Shown here: positions 49,368 to 63,375 of the stretch, one piece after another
Position numbering within the stretch: position 1 is the first letter of the stretch
Layout: each line of letters starts with the position of its first letter
Assembly: GCA_021613335.1 (NCBI GenBank)
Contig: JAJTWR010000113.1
Location: 2,933,001-2,997,000 of the forward strand
Reading direction: 5' to 3'
Origin: Whitmania pigra
Lineage: Eukaryota; Annelida; Clitellata; Hirudinida; Haemopidae
DNA length: 64,000 nt
Translations under genes and position numbers: made by a program
Notes under the pieces: generated by a model
What the model was told of the DNA's origin: nothing
The model's input: only the letters and a program-made list of their open reading frames with translations
Databases searched by the model: none

Positions 49368-51330
49368 GTTTAAATCACCACGTTTTAAATAAATTTCTTG
49401 GCGCAAATGCTTTCGTAATTTTCGTTAAGAATATTGTTGAAAACGCTGAAATTGTATTACATAATTTATATTTATAAGTATTAAGTAATAATCATCCTAA
49501 AAAGTAGCAACATGATTTTTGTGTTATCTCAAGTTCTATTAGTTGAATAAATAGTAAATATCCTGTTATATATTTATTCAACAATTTATTTTATCAATTA
49601 AGCTAATTTACAGTTAAAATTCTAAAGTCTATACTCGATAATTTTACGTAAAGATATTAAAATGATTGAAATGAATATTGAATGCTAAACATGCATGTGT
49701 TTGAGGATGTCTTTAGGATGTCTGTGAAAATACAAACCAATTTGAAAACCCCCAACCACGGGAACAAAGATGAGTTTAAATTTTTTTAAAGCGATATTTT
49801 GTTGATATCCAATCTTGGCCTTTTTAAACCTAGAGAAAAATAAGTAGTTGCAATAAGAAATTAAACACATGTTTTATTAGTATTAAAACCTGTTTCTTAT
49901 TTTCATTTAATTGATTGAACTCCTCATAAACATCTATTTGACGCTGCATTAACAAATATTTATAGCTTTCCGTAGTCACGCACCATACTTTGTTTGGAAT
50001 GGAAATTAAAAAATAAGCATTTAAAATAATTAATTAAGTATTTATTTCAAACAATGGAAAGTCAATTTAATGACTTGACCTCTGAAAAACCTGTATGATT
50101 GCATTGTGCTTGAACACGCAACGATTCATTATTTCTAAAATCAATTTTAATGCTTGAATTTGGATTTTAACTCTTTTAATTTGATTTAATTATGAAGAAT
50201 CTTAGGATTTAGTTTTCCTGTCGATTGAATTTTAAATATGTTTTTTGCCAAAGACAAATACAACAAAATGTTGAAGACTAATACAATAAAAGTTGTTATG
50301 ATTAGTAATAATGTGTAAAATATTAAAATAATATAAAAGAAATGCAGATTATTAAAATTAATACATTGCAGTAAAAGTTTAAGCATTAATTTAATTGCTT
50401 TACTGATCATATCCAGTTTTAACATAATTAATATTCCATAATTAATGTTATAAAATATACAATACCAATTTCAATCGTTATATGTTTATCGTCATTTCGA
50501 TCCTTTTCATGAATTACAATCTTTTTACTTTTTATCCACTTAGGACGGTATCATAAATTCTGAAAACCACGAATGGTTGATATTGACAGTTTCATCTAAA
50601 TAAATTAATAATAAAATAAAATCTAATCGAATCCTCTTCCAGCGTCGTAAAACACGCGCCTTCTGGCATCCCACAAAAGTTGGTCGCATTATGAAAATGA
50701 CTTTCAAACAATGAAATGGATATTAATATCAACGTAGCACACTATCAATGTAATATGCTCGCATTAATACATTCAGTCGAGTTGATACATTCTACTATGA
50801 ATTTCTTTTTGGGAAATTGCATTTTATTCGTTCAACTAATCACTTTCACTTTGGGAGCCTAGGAATCTCTTCCACAATTAACTGTCGTTTACAACTTATT
50901 GTTAAATCTTTCGGTAAATTTGTTTTAAAAATTTTATTGCAAAATAAAGAAAGTAGGTTTTTAAATTTGAAAAATGATGACGAGTAAATCTGTGGATGGT
51001 TGTGTGCTATTACGCAAAATAGCCTAAAGTAAATATAAATAGCTGATGAATAATGGCTCATTAATCTCACAAAATTGTGATGAAATACAAAGAACTGAAT
51101 TTATCTTGACCGATTGAGGCGAATGTCTGAGGATTATTTGAATGTTTCGAGACAATCTTAATTTATTACTCCTCCATCCGTCATCATTCCATCCAATATC
51201 TGATGTCGCCGACGTCATCAACAAAAATGTTTCGATTTCCTATTTGCTGATTTTCCTTTTCAATCAAGAAAAAGAATGTCGTGCATTTTATCGCATTTTT
51301 TCCTCAGGCAAGAATGAGATTGGTTGACAT

Positions 51331-51835
51331 ATTAAGTAGGATGAATAATATTGGAAATTATATTAAGTAGGATGAATAATATTGGATATTATATTAAGTA
51401 GGATGAATAATATTGGATATTATATTAAGTAGGATGAATAATATTGGATATTATATTAAGCAGGATGAATAATATTGGATATTATATTAAGTAGGATGAA
51501 TAATATTGGATATTATATTAAGTAGGATGAATAATATTGGATATTATATTAAGTAGGATGAATAATATTGGATATTATATTAAGTAGGATGAATAATATT
51601 GGATATTATATTAAGTAGGATGAATAATATTGGATATTATATTAAGCAGGATGAATAATATTGGATATTATATTAAGTAGGATGAATAATATTGGATATT
51701 ATATTAAGTAGGATGAATAATATTGGATATTATATTAAGCAGGATGAATAATATTGGATATTATATTAAGTAGGATGAATAATATTGGATATTATATTAA
51801 GCAGGATGAATAATATTAGATATTATATTAAGCAG
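51331..51835. repeat. 31-bp minisatellite, 16 full copies
   Basis: The unit starts ATTAAGTAGGATGAATAATA and continues TTGGATATTAT. Sixteen complete copies (51331-51826) and one partial are nearly identical. Copies 5, 11, 14 and 16 read GCAGG instead of GTAGG; the first and last have one extra change each. Confidence 0.95.
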
Positions 51836-52169
51836 GGCCGCCGACAAGCTTTAAAACTCAGCGGTTCCTAAAATATTGCTCGACACTCGGCAATATTTGT
51901 TTCCATCTTTTGACCCTGTTATTAAAGTTGTTAAGGATAAAATTTTTTAAACTCACATAATTTTCTTAAGTGATTTTTTAATATTTGAATGAGGAGTATA
52001 CCATTATTTTCTTAAATTATAACCATTATATCTTTTAAAGCATAAATTTCTTTTGCCGAGTCATTTTCAGGACATTTATTGATGACGTCGTTGTGATTCA
52101 AGTGTACACGATGACCCTGTTCTTGTTACGAACAGAAAATCGATGTAAGCCCTTAACCCGTAGTACCCG

Positions 52170-52499
<330 letters not shown>

Positions 52500-53937
52500 A
52501 AATTACGCTAGTTAATATATAATATAATGAAAATACAATACTTACATTATATGTAACAGTTAAATTAAATATAATAATTCCAGTAAAACCATAATTACTA
52601 TAGACTGCAATAACAGTAATAACATAACAAATAATTGAATTAATATTTGTAATTGAATAGAATATTTATTTAAAATTACTGTTGGAAATATAACTCAAAA
52701 AAACTGAAAAAAGATTTTTTCTCCAAGGACATTTCTGAAAATTGCGAATCCAACACGTAGTACATTTTATTTTGTTTTTTATTTTTACTTAAATGTAAAT
52801 TAAAAGAAATTCAATATGTTGCATATTAAACAACATTTAACGAAAATTATCACAAATGAATTAAAATTAAAATTAGAAACAATTGATTATTTAACTAAAT
52901 TCGAAAAGAAATAAAATTCCATTTATTCAAAAATTTAGTTCAAAATATTTATAATGATTATAAAATAATTTATCTGTCAGAGTTTGAATCCGTTAAACCT
53001 CAGAATTTATTTAAACATTAAAATTTTTGAATTATTTTCTTGTTTTTTAGAATAAATATTTATTTGAAGTTTACTTAAAGTTATTTGAAATTTATTTGAT
53101 ATTTTTCTGAATTTATTATAAATTTCGAATTTTATTTGCCTGAAAATCAGATAGGTTTCGGTAATAAAATATATTTTGCCAAAAATTATTGTACAATATG
53201 CAAATATTCACATGTCATTGTTTTTATTATTGCAATAAAGTTCCTTGAAAAAGTAAAAGCTTTTTTAGGTTTTATAGAATTAAACGTTCACAATCTTCTT
53301 AAAGATTACTGGTTGTAAAACTTAATTACTTAATTACAATCCTGTTTTCACAGAGGTGAGCGAAATAAGATTTAATGACAAAAAAACTAAAAATGATAAT
53401 TTCTTAAACTCCACAAATCGAATCGCCAAAAACTTTAATACATTCGTACATTACTTTAATAAATTCTCAAAACTTATTATAAATCAAAGGTTATTCCTGT
53501 TCCGATAATAATGCATGCAATCGTTTGTTATTAATTAATTAATAGTTTATGCAACGCACAGCATTATTATTATTAATAAAGAAATTATTATTATTAATGT
53601 TAATAATAATATTATTAATAATTATTAATGCATAATATTATATAATAAATATATAATTTTGAATAAATGTGACCATCTCCTTATTTAATATCACCATGCC
53701 AACAATCAAACTTTTCAGATGAAATCGTTGTCCCGAGAATTTGAAATAAAAGCAATGATGCATTGAGATCGAATATCTCAAGTTCTTCTTTGAAAAAGAA
53801 AATTCTTAATTTTTAGAAAATCTTTTCCTGCTTTTCGAGTTGAAGGATTTTATTTTTATTGAGTGAATCCATTTGTCAGACGCTTCCTATTGTTATTTTC
53901 TTCAGACTGTTTTTATCATGATTAAGTTAATTAAGTG

Positions 53938-54023
53938 CATATATTATATTATATTATATTATATTATATTATATTATATTATATTATATTATATTATATT
54001 ATATTATATTATATTATATTATA
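53938..54023. repeat. (ATTAT)n pentanucleotide microsatellite
   Basis: About 17 uninterrupted copies of the pentamer. Confidence 0.93.
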
Positions 54024-54534
54024 CTAATTATAAACATAACTACTTATTTAATATTTTGCATGAATTAAAAACAAATCTAAGCATTTATGGACATAAGCTA
54101 TAAATAGTTGAGCGAACCTTGGTGTGTTTCGCTTCCAATCATCATCACTATAATCATCGTCATTTTACGACGCCATCTGCTGACATGTTCCTCATGTATT
54201 TAATGGACATTTAAATATTTCATGCTTCCCGAAAAAAACTATTTCCAAAAAAAGCATTTTTTTAAAATTATTTATTTAAAAAATCTGGTAAAAATATTTA
54301 TTCATTTGATAAAAAATCATTTCTTGGACATCGTCATCTTCATCATCGCCATCTTTATGGTCATCATCGTCAACATCATCAACATCGCTAGCATAAGATG
54401 TATATAATATAATATAGTAAAAATAATGCAAAACAAAGGTAACAGTAAAATTTGTTTTCCTTAAAACTTCAACTCGAGTTGATTTACCTTCCAATTGAGA
54501 TGCTCCTTTCGACCGTTGAAAGTTCATTTTTATT

Positions 54535-54702
54535 CCACTTTATCCATTTTATTCATTTTATTTATTATATTCATTTTATTCATTTTATTTGTTTTATCCA
54601 TTTTATCCATTTTATCCATTTTATCCATTTTATCCATTTTATCCATTTTATCCATTTTATCCATTTTATTCATTTTATCCATTTTATCCATTTTATTCAT
54701 TC
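54535..54702. repeat. 9-bp tandem repeat (CCATTTTAT)n
   Basis: About 18 copies, with some TCATTTTAT variants; it gives rise to Phe-Ile-His or Phe-Tyr-Pro open frames that are not genes. Confidence 0.92.
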
Positions 54703-56079
54703 ACCAACTTAAAACGTCTTCTTCACAACAATGACTCTTTTGTGCTTTTAGAACCTCTCAAGGCTTCTGAGGAAGACGGTGGAAGTTTTAAACTGAGTTT
54801 TAAAGTTTTAAATGCTCTGTCGCATTTAAAACATTAGTTATGACATGTTGTGGGTGGCCAATTTAAAAAAAATTAAAATTTGAAATAGAGTGACCATGTA
54901 AAATAACAATATCTTCTACAATTTTCTATTTACCCATTACATGGACCAATGTTTCAACATGTATCAAAATATAAATTTTTTTGAATTACTTTGGTACGAA
55001 AACGTTTCAAAATTGATTGAGCTCATTTGACTTGCCTCAATAATAAAAAATGACTTATTAATGCAATGTCTTGTGCTTTGGAATGTTAGTGTAAATATTA
55101 TTACAAATATTCCTGAGTCTTAAGATTGCATTTTTATGATTTCAACGTTTAATGCTGTGGTTGCACAACAGATTAAGAACGACATAATGTTCTTCGTCCA
55201 TGCATTTAACAACGAAAAAGCAAGGTAAATACATGAAATACTTGGATCCTAAATACGTAGAAATACTCCAGCTTAACTCTTAAAACAACACCTCAAGCAT
55301 TCTAAAACATGGTAAAACACGCAGAATATTTGAATTTTTACGATAGTTTTATTTTTTCACTTTCAAATTAAACTTTTATTGTTTTATCCAAAACATTCGT
55401 CCAATTATTTCTTTTAAGGCCCCAAAATGGCATTTGTTTAATAATTACTTTTAAGACCTGGAAAATGTCAGCATTTTGTGAAATGTTTCAAACTTAAAAA
55501 TTGATCACCTGGAAATTGAAATAACCACAATCTAAATAGCGATAAAAATTAAATTTTTTAATCTTAAACATTAATTTTGAATTACATTACATTGTGTTAT
55601 TTATAATATCAATAAAATATCACATTAATTTTGAATGCATAAAAATGAACCTTGTGAAACCACAAAAGTAATCTCCAGATTGATGTGATGGAGTTATATG
55701 TTAAAGGAATGTTATCATCGTACTATAATTTTAAGGTAATGTTTAAGTAACATTAATATAATATTACAAATGTGATATAATGTTAAATTAATATGATTAT
55801 CATATTATCAATGTAACGTAATGTTTAAGTAATATTGTTATCGTATTATTATTTTAATAAGCTAACTAATTACTTGATAAAATAGATGACAAAGTAATAT
55901 TAGTATCATTTTATTGAGCATTTACCTCCAAATCCTATATTTAATCCTATATATAAAAATGATTCAGACTTAATAATTGTACCATGAACCTAATAAGTAC
56001 CGCATATATTAACAAAAAAATTTGTAATTCAAATTTTTTTTTATAAGTGTGTCATTTATTGTGATTACGTTCCACAAGC

Positions 56080-56427
56080 TGGGCGGTACTCTTCAGTGCA
56101 TGTCCACAGCACAAAAGCAGGGTCTAAATTGACAAAACTGAACAACATCTGAATCGAAAAAGCATTTAATTTACTCAAATTTGAACTAAAAATCTAACAA
56201 ATCATCGAATTCAACTTTATATCCTCAAACAAGTTTAGAATTTCTAAACAATATTGATATAAAACAAATTAATAAATAAAAGTAATTAATTATGCTTAAT
56301 ATCAACTACTGTTTTTTTTGTAAACTAAAAAATAACATGAATAACTTTCACAAATAAAATATTTGAACCCATCAGAAATCAATTTCTAGATTCTGCCTCG
56401 TGCACTAAGAGGAGAACCGCCCAAAGT
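56080..56427. mobile_element. Possible MITE with inverted ends
   Basis: GGGCGGTACTCTTCAGTGCA at 56081-56100 is mirrored, with a few mismatches, by TGCACTAAGAGGAGAACCGC and CC at 56401-56422. These are the only GC-rich stretches nearby. No clear target duplication was found. Confidence 0.35.
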
Positions 56428-58343
56428 TAAACAAATGGAACATCATCGAAAACTTTTTATCTCGTGTGCACGTTAACAAATATTATTCAATCGCAAAGTA
56501 TTACCAAAGCAGGACTTTTTTAAAACATAAACATGCTTGGAACATGGCTGTATCGATGTAAAATATTTCCTTTGCAAGACATTTTAGAACTATAACCAAA
56601 AATCACAAAAGTCTTTTATTTAACGTAAATGTTATTATCGAAAACATTAATATTTTTATTCGCTTGCAATTATTTATCGTAGAATTGTTTAGGAACTCTC
56701 AAAAATACATAATAGTTTTTTTTTAATTTTCACGACCTAAATGAGCAAATATCATGATGCTCCACAAGTGGAGATAAAAGGTTAATGAGTCAAACTAAAA
56801 ATATTTCTCAAATCTTTTAAACTGAACTCATAAAAGTGCTTGATTTATAGATTGCGTGCTCTCATATTATTCCAAGTGGTAGACACTTAGACACGTACTG
56901 AGTACTTAAGTACATCATGTAAATAAGTAATACAACGTGCAAATGGATACAAAATGCGGCGAGAAATTGAAAAAATATCATATAATGGCATCCGCTTAAG
57001 TAATCAATGTGACAAATGAAACTTATTAAATTACAAAAAAATTACACAATTCCAGTTCTTGTAATAAATAGCAGCAATATTTTAAAAATTATTTTCTTTG
57101 TATTGAAATTAATCAATTAATTTCTATAAAACCAGAAAATACTAATGTTAAAACAATTTAATAAATGAATAAAATAAATATTTTCTGAGAGGAGGATGAG
57201 GATGAGGAGCATGAGAGTATAAATTGTTGTTGTCACGTGTCCACTGAGGATTCCTTGCACTCGAAACCTGGAAATAAGATTTGTGCGATATTTGAATTTT
57301 GCTGAAGATTTTAATTATTCATTTAATATTACAATATTTGTCTTTAAGTAATTAATTTTAAAGTAATTTAATTTATACAAAATTGTGAATTGTTCAAGAA
57401 ATTTAAGATAATTGTTTAATTCACTGAGTAATCTTTTGTAAAATGTTATGTTAATAAATATGAATGTTGCAATTTAAAGTCATTGTTTAATGTTTACATA
57501 TTTTAATAGTAAATTAATCCAAACAAATAAAATAAACACGCTTATTTGATATTAAAATAAGTTTACATTTTGAATTTCAAGTAGTTTATTAAATCAAATA
57601 ATTCGGTTTAACTTGTGGTTTTCACAAATTTAAAATAATACGATTTCTAATTATGTTGAAAATTAAACTTTAATAAATGTAATTTCAAAGAATTAATGTT
57701 ATTTCTGTTATTTCTGTTATCTGTTCTGAAATGATTTCCGATGACTTCAAAATAAATATTTAAATTTTATTTATTCAAATATATTTAATATATTTGCATG
57801 ACGTAAGAACTTCCAGTTAAAATTGTAAAGTGTCTGAAGTTCAGTTAATTTATTAATTGTTGAGGAATTTGTCAAGCAACACAGAAATGCGAGGTATGAA
57901 TTCAATTTATGAAATTAAACGGATTGTGACATGTTATTGTTCGCTGCAATTTAAAGTTTTGCAGATGATGGTAATAATGACGACGACATTGATGATGATG
58001 TTTACTTCGATGATGATGATGATGATGATGTTCTTTCTGAGCTTCAGGAACTTCTCGGGGGATTTCGCCCCTAATTATCATAATTTATTAAAATTCATTC
58101 TGTGTCTAAAATTAGAAACTTTAAAAAAATGTTATCAAAATGATGTTCTAACATCTCATCCACTCATTATCAGCATCATTATCATTGCTAACATGATCAT
58201 CATCGTAATCATCGTCGCTCACTAGGAACGTCACACGCTTATCATCAGATGTTCGGACCAATGATTCTCATTAAACGGATCGATAACGATGGATGTTCAA
58301 CAATCAAGGATGCTCCATTACATTTCAACCAATATTTTTATCA

Positions 58344-58370
58344 CTCCTTTCATCATCATCATCATCATCA

Positions 58371-58429
<59 letters not shown>

Positions 58430-58480
58430 ATCATCATCATCCTTATCATTCTCATCATCACTGTCGTCGTCGTCGCGGTT
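58344..58480. repeat. (ATC)n/(GTC)n microsatellite
   Basis: CAT/CGT triplets upstream of the RASD-like start; it yields poly-His, poly-Ser and poly-Ile open frames in three frames. Confidence 0.93.
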
Positions 58481-58565
58481 GACATCTTCATCGCCTACGA
58501 TAATATTCTTTGCCTAACATCATCACCATCTCACAACTTTCACCGATCACTTGACCCAGATCGGC

Positions 58566-59544
58566 ATGAACCGACCCAGATCTAAATCCAGCACGGCGGA
58601 CCTGATTGGTTCGCGGTTGTTCAGGGGCAAGAAGCACTTCAGGGTCGTCCTTTTAGGTTCAACTGGAGTCGGAAAAACGTGCATCGTTTCGAGGCTCTTG
58701 TACGAGAAGTTTGTGCAGCAACACAAGGCCACCATCGAAGAACTGCACTCTGGAATCTTCGAGGTGAGTGTGACAGCGATGATGATGATGATGATGACGA
58801 TGACGATGACTATTATGTACACTTATTTACTTTAGCATATTTATTAAAGTTTATAAATTGTTAAAAACAATAAATAAAACTCTAATAATCTAATTCGCAA
58901 TTATTCATGCATGTGTAACATAGTAATCCTCTTATATCTTAATTATAAATGATGTAATCAAAATAACTTTTTGCAATCCTATCCGCTCCTTGTCTTTTTG
59001 CATCCCAACAACGTGCAAGTGAATGTTAAATGAGATTCAATGGATTAATTCATTAGATGGGATAAAATGGATCATAAAATTAAATTGGATTAAATGAATT
59101 AAACAAATAAATACGATTAAATGAGTTAAATAATTAAAAAGGATTACATGAATTAAATAATTAAATACGATTAAATATTTTAATAGGATTAAATAATTAA
59201 ATAGGAGTAAATAATTAAATAGGAGTAAATGAATTAAATAATTAAATGGGTTTCAAATTTCGCTTTGAGAAGTGGCCGACAGATATTTAAAAACTGAAAC
59301 ATTTACAATTTTAATTCATCATCCAGCAATTCATTCATTCAACAATTGATCCATTCATTCATTCATTATTTCACTCATTCATTCACGTAATAATTCATCC
59401 GCCATTCATCTCCGAATGACCAGAGAAGACCATGAATTATTAGGCTTTTATTGCTTGTCTCAAGACTTCAGTGGTTGAGAAATACATTTCATCTTCAATT
59501 AAGATCGCCTTCCAACTGTTGATGATGATGATGATGATGATGAT

Positions 59545-59610
<66 letters not shown>

Positions 59611-62576
59611 CGATGACATAAATGGTGGTGATGAGGAATATTAAAATGGGACAGTTATGCAGATGGATGGAAGACATTGAATGCATTTTTATTCAAATTG
59701 TGACTCGTTCAAAACTAAGTTGACGATGGCAAAATCACATTTCATGATTCGTTTTTGTAGTCAAACGTTGCTGGAAAGAACATTAAATGAGTAATAGCGA
59801 TAGATTTCCCTTGAGATGGTCTTGTGGTGATGAAATGATGACGATGATGAATGGGATGTTACTTATTTTATTATCATTTCATAAAACCCTTCTAAGCCTC
59901 TGAAATTGGTTCATCAACAATTCATTCTCGAATTCCTCAATTCAGTCTTTATGTTCGAATTCCTCAGATGTTTGTGCTCCTCGAAATGAACGTTGATTAA
60001 ACTTTTAAATTTAAAGGTTTTCTTGAATAATAACAAGATGGCTTCTCCATTCTTGCTCCTTTCAATTGCTTTTGACAACAACAACAAGCAACAACAACAA
60101 CTGCAAACAATCCTGTTGTTTTGATTGTGTGACAGAAATATCAGCTACAATAACAACTGAGACGACAAACAGCATTATTAGGATGTTCTAAACACGGATG
60201 AACTCCAGTTTCAATCTACACGAAACCGATGCTTCGTGAAACTGGAAATGAAAAACATGGCAAACATCTCCGACACCTTGAAAAACATTGGAATTATCTT
60301 TCGAATTTGGCGTTTCATTAATCTTAGAGTCGCCTTCATTTGTTATTCTGTGTATTTATTATTTAGAAATAAAAAAAAAACTGCAGCAAACCCACAAAAT
60401 AATCAAGAGAAAAAATAAATGTTGAAATGAATTAAATAAAAATCTAATAGAAAACGCTAACAGTTAACTTCTGTTACAGTTAACAGAACTAATTGAGATC
60501 CCGCAAATCCCCTCCCCCAAAAGAAAAAATACGGGCCTGACCACAATAATGTTGTAGTATTTATTTAACCCACTCAATGCAACTTTTAAATTAATTGTGC
60601 GAAACGCAAACCTAATTACAAATATAAGCAGAATAACCTCATTTAAATATTTTAATCGAACAAACATTGTGATAAAGTGAAATAAAAAGATTAAATAAAA
60701 GAAATAAACAGAATATTTAATTCGAAAGATTTCAAGTCATAACAAAGCCACAATCTTACAATAACTAATTTGGAACTGCGCCATGGCTTTCATTCTTGGA
60801 ATATAATTTGTCATTTCTGAGCTTGCTTGTATTGAAATTCGGTATCTGTTGTCCCCAAGTGTTTAGCATAATTTATTTATACCATATTATTTATTTATTG
60901 GTCATTATTTATTCACCATATTATTTATGTTAATAATATTATCTTAGTATTAGTTTATCCATTTATTACTCATTCATTTGGTATTCTAAACTAACTCATT
61001 ATTAACACTAAAAATATTAATGATAATATTGATTATTATCATTATTATTATTAAACCCTTACGAATGTATTGCTTAATATATACTAAATGTTTTTGTGCT
61101 ATTTTTAGATCAATGGCGTTGACGTCACTCTGGAACTGCTGGACACTTCCGGTTCATTTGAATTTCCAGCCATGAGAAGATTGTCAATTATGACAGGTCT
61201 ATGAGATGTCTTTCAATCAACCACCCCTCCATCAATCAATCCATTCATTCATCCAGCAATCAATTAATCCACCCATCTGCCAATTAATACGTATCCATCT
61301 ATTAGGTATAAATAATACCTTGCATTAATTTTCGTGTTAGCTTTATGATAGTGATATCGTCACCATCGTCATCATCGTCGTCGTCATCATTATCATCATT
61401 AACGTTGTCATCATCATTACAATCATTAGCGTCATCATCATCATCATAATGAGCTTTGTCATCGCAGGGGATGGTTTCATGCTTGTATTCGCCATGAACG
61501 ATAAATCTTCCTTCGACAAGATCAACGACTTGAAGAAGGAGATTTTTGAGGTCAAAGGTGATCCTATGACGCCCATCGTCGTCATTGGCAACAAAAGTGA
61601 CCTCTGCCTCCAGTTGACGTTTCAAGATGTCTCCTCCTCCTCTTCCTCCTCCTCTGATGATGAAGATGATGATAATGATGAATCAAAGGTGGGAGTTCAT
61701 TTCAGACGGTATTCGGTGGATGATCATCAAGATGAAAGTCTTGTTACAGGAAGCCGAAAAGTGAGTCATCGTTCTGTTAAAGATTTCAGTAGCAGCAGTG
61801 ATTGCTGTTCTGACGAAAGATGTAGAGACGATGGAGGATTGATTTCCATCAATCAAAACCAGGAACCTCAAAGACGGGGTTCTATATTCAACAACGGCAA
61901 TTCGGCGCTAGAAAAATACCTCCAGGAGAGGAGCATGAGGGAGGATAAGTACGGGGCAAGAAAAATGTCAAATGTCATCGGAGCTCGATTCGGAAAAGTT
62001 GAAGCGAAGTTTCAGACGAGGAGGAAATGCTCTGAAGGAAGAAATTTTGCACCTCATATGGACGTCACTTTCACGACTCGTCTGATGCTCTTACAGCAAC
62101 AACAACAACAAAGTCCCGAAATCAACCCCCTCAAGAACCCTCCCGAACAAAAGCTCCAAGATCACCATCATCATCAGCAACACTTTTCTCAAAAATATCA
62201 GAGGAGGAAGTCCCATCAAGCCAATTATCAGCGGCTTGAAACTCCTCGTCATAGTCTTCCTCTTCATCACTTGTTTCAACAACAGCCTCAACAACAACAA
62301 CAACAACATCAACAACACAGCATTCATTACAACATTAATAAGCGCAATCAAAACCTTCATCACGATCGTAATCATCACCAGAAGCAGCAATCGGAAATCA
62401 AAATGGTTTCAAGAAGGAATCCTTCCAATGCCGAGTTGAAAGTTGCGAAAAACATGGCATCCTCAGATTGGCAACACGGATTCATCAAAATCTCTGCCAA
62501 GAACGATCCAGATGTGTCCACGGCCATTTTCAAGGCTTTGCTTTCTGAAGTGGGTTGGAAATTTTGGCCTTGTTGA
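58566..62576 (+). CDS. RASD/Dexras-like small GTPase with large G4-G5 insertion
   Basis: Three exons, 58566-58763, 61109-61196 and 61468-62576 (phases 0, 1), give 464 aa. G1 P-loop GSTGVGKT (31-38), G2 within TIEELHSG, G3 DTSGSFEFPAMRRLS (the DTSG and PAMRRLS wording is typical of RASD1/RASD2 rather than Ras), G4 NKSD (137-140), G5 SAK (438-440). RASD proteins are GTP-binding signalling modulators, mostly membrane-linked. About 270 more residues than in RASD1 lie between G4 and G5: Ser/Asp-rich, then basic, then poly-Gln and His-rich runs. The frame there stays open for about 900 bp of AT-rich genome, so it is probably coding, not a missed intron. The protein ends WPC with no CaaX box. A GTGGGT at 62550 might be a splice donor to an exon not seen here. 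Confidence is high for the family, lower for the C-terminus. Confidence 0.86.
59517..59612. repeat. (GAT)n microsatellite in intron 1 of the RASD-like gene
   Basis: About 32 triplets with one interruption. A similar mixed CAT/CGT run lies at 61355-61447 just before exon 3. Confidence 0.93.
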
Positions 62577-63009
62577 TGATGATGATAAGATGGAGGATAA
62601 GAAATAGAAAAGAAAGGAATGATGGGGATTGCAGCTAAGGTGATAATGGTGATGATGAAAAGATGACAATCTTTTTACAGAAATATCTGTCGAAATTGGG
62701 TGAAGCTATCCAAACAAAATTTCCTTTTATCAAAATGTAACATAGATGTAAATAAATTAGATTTTTAATTCATAGTTTAATTGATATTTTAACAGTTTAT
62801 GCTAATAACTTAAAGTTTTAATTTAACATTAATGCTTAAATAAAGTTTCGCACCAATTCTGAATTATCCCCACCATTATCATAATCGGCACCCCGTCTAA
62901 ATAACTTGCCGATAAAAAAGTCCAAGACAAAATCGCTCAGTAAAATTAATTTTAAAATATTAATTAGATTGCAAACTAATGAAAAAACAATGTTTGTTTG
63001 ATATTCCAC

Positions 63010-63260
63010 TGTGAGCAAAGTGTAGTTCCTTCTTTGTTTTCCGATGTCGCCGTGTTCCTAATAATAGAGGGCTGGATCCATTTCTCTAAGAGAACTTTCC
63101 ATCAAAATCTCGAATGCGTTTGACGCGACACTCGGAACAAAGCTTAAAGCCAAAAGCATCTTCACGCGGATGACAGCGGCCTGTCAGTTGAAGTTCCTAC
63201 ACTTTCCTCCGTAAGCATCGGCCAAGATGAGTTGTATACAATTTCAGCCTCAAATCTAAT
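63010..63260 (-). pseudogene. MULE-type transposase relic
   Basis: On the minus strand a CLRRKV..ELQLTGR block is followed, after a frame change, by RVKMLLALSFVPSVASNAFE, ILMESSLREMDPALYY and then, after a stop, EHGDIGKQRR. This follows the MULE transposase pattern (RKVQ..., LALxFVP..., YFEDTYIG..R). Two stops and a frameshift make it dead. Confidence 0.65.
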
Positions 63261-63375
63261 TCTTATTTGTACACATTGTAAAAGAACTCGGGGAAAGATC
63301 AAACGAAATTAGATGATCTAAGGAACCGACGTGACTTGATAACGTGATTCTATTTTCGGCTCTCATATATTGTAG

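Noticed and set aside
51331..51835. Regular direct repeats resembling a CRISPR array
   Set aside because: Units are contiguous 31-bp copies without spacers, in an animal genome; it is a minisatellite.
57148..57267. Possible minus-strand terminal exon of 39 codons with a good acceptor
   Set aside because: No upstream exon that could join it was found on the minus strand, and the peptide is of low complexity and matches nothing.
57857..58225. 122-codon Met-rich open frame upstream of the RASD-like gene
   Set aside because: Mostly a product of GAT-type repeat; no protein features.
63189..63212. Acceptor plus strong GTAAGC donor that might form a fourth exon of the RASD-like gene
   Set aside because: The segment lies inside the MULE transposase relic read on the other strand, so its GC-rich, exon-like look is explained.
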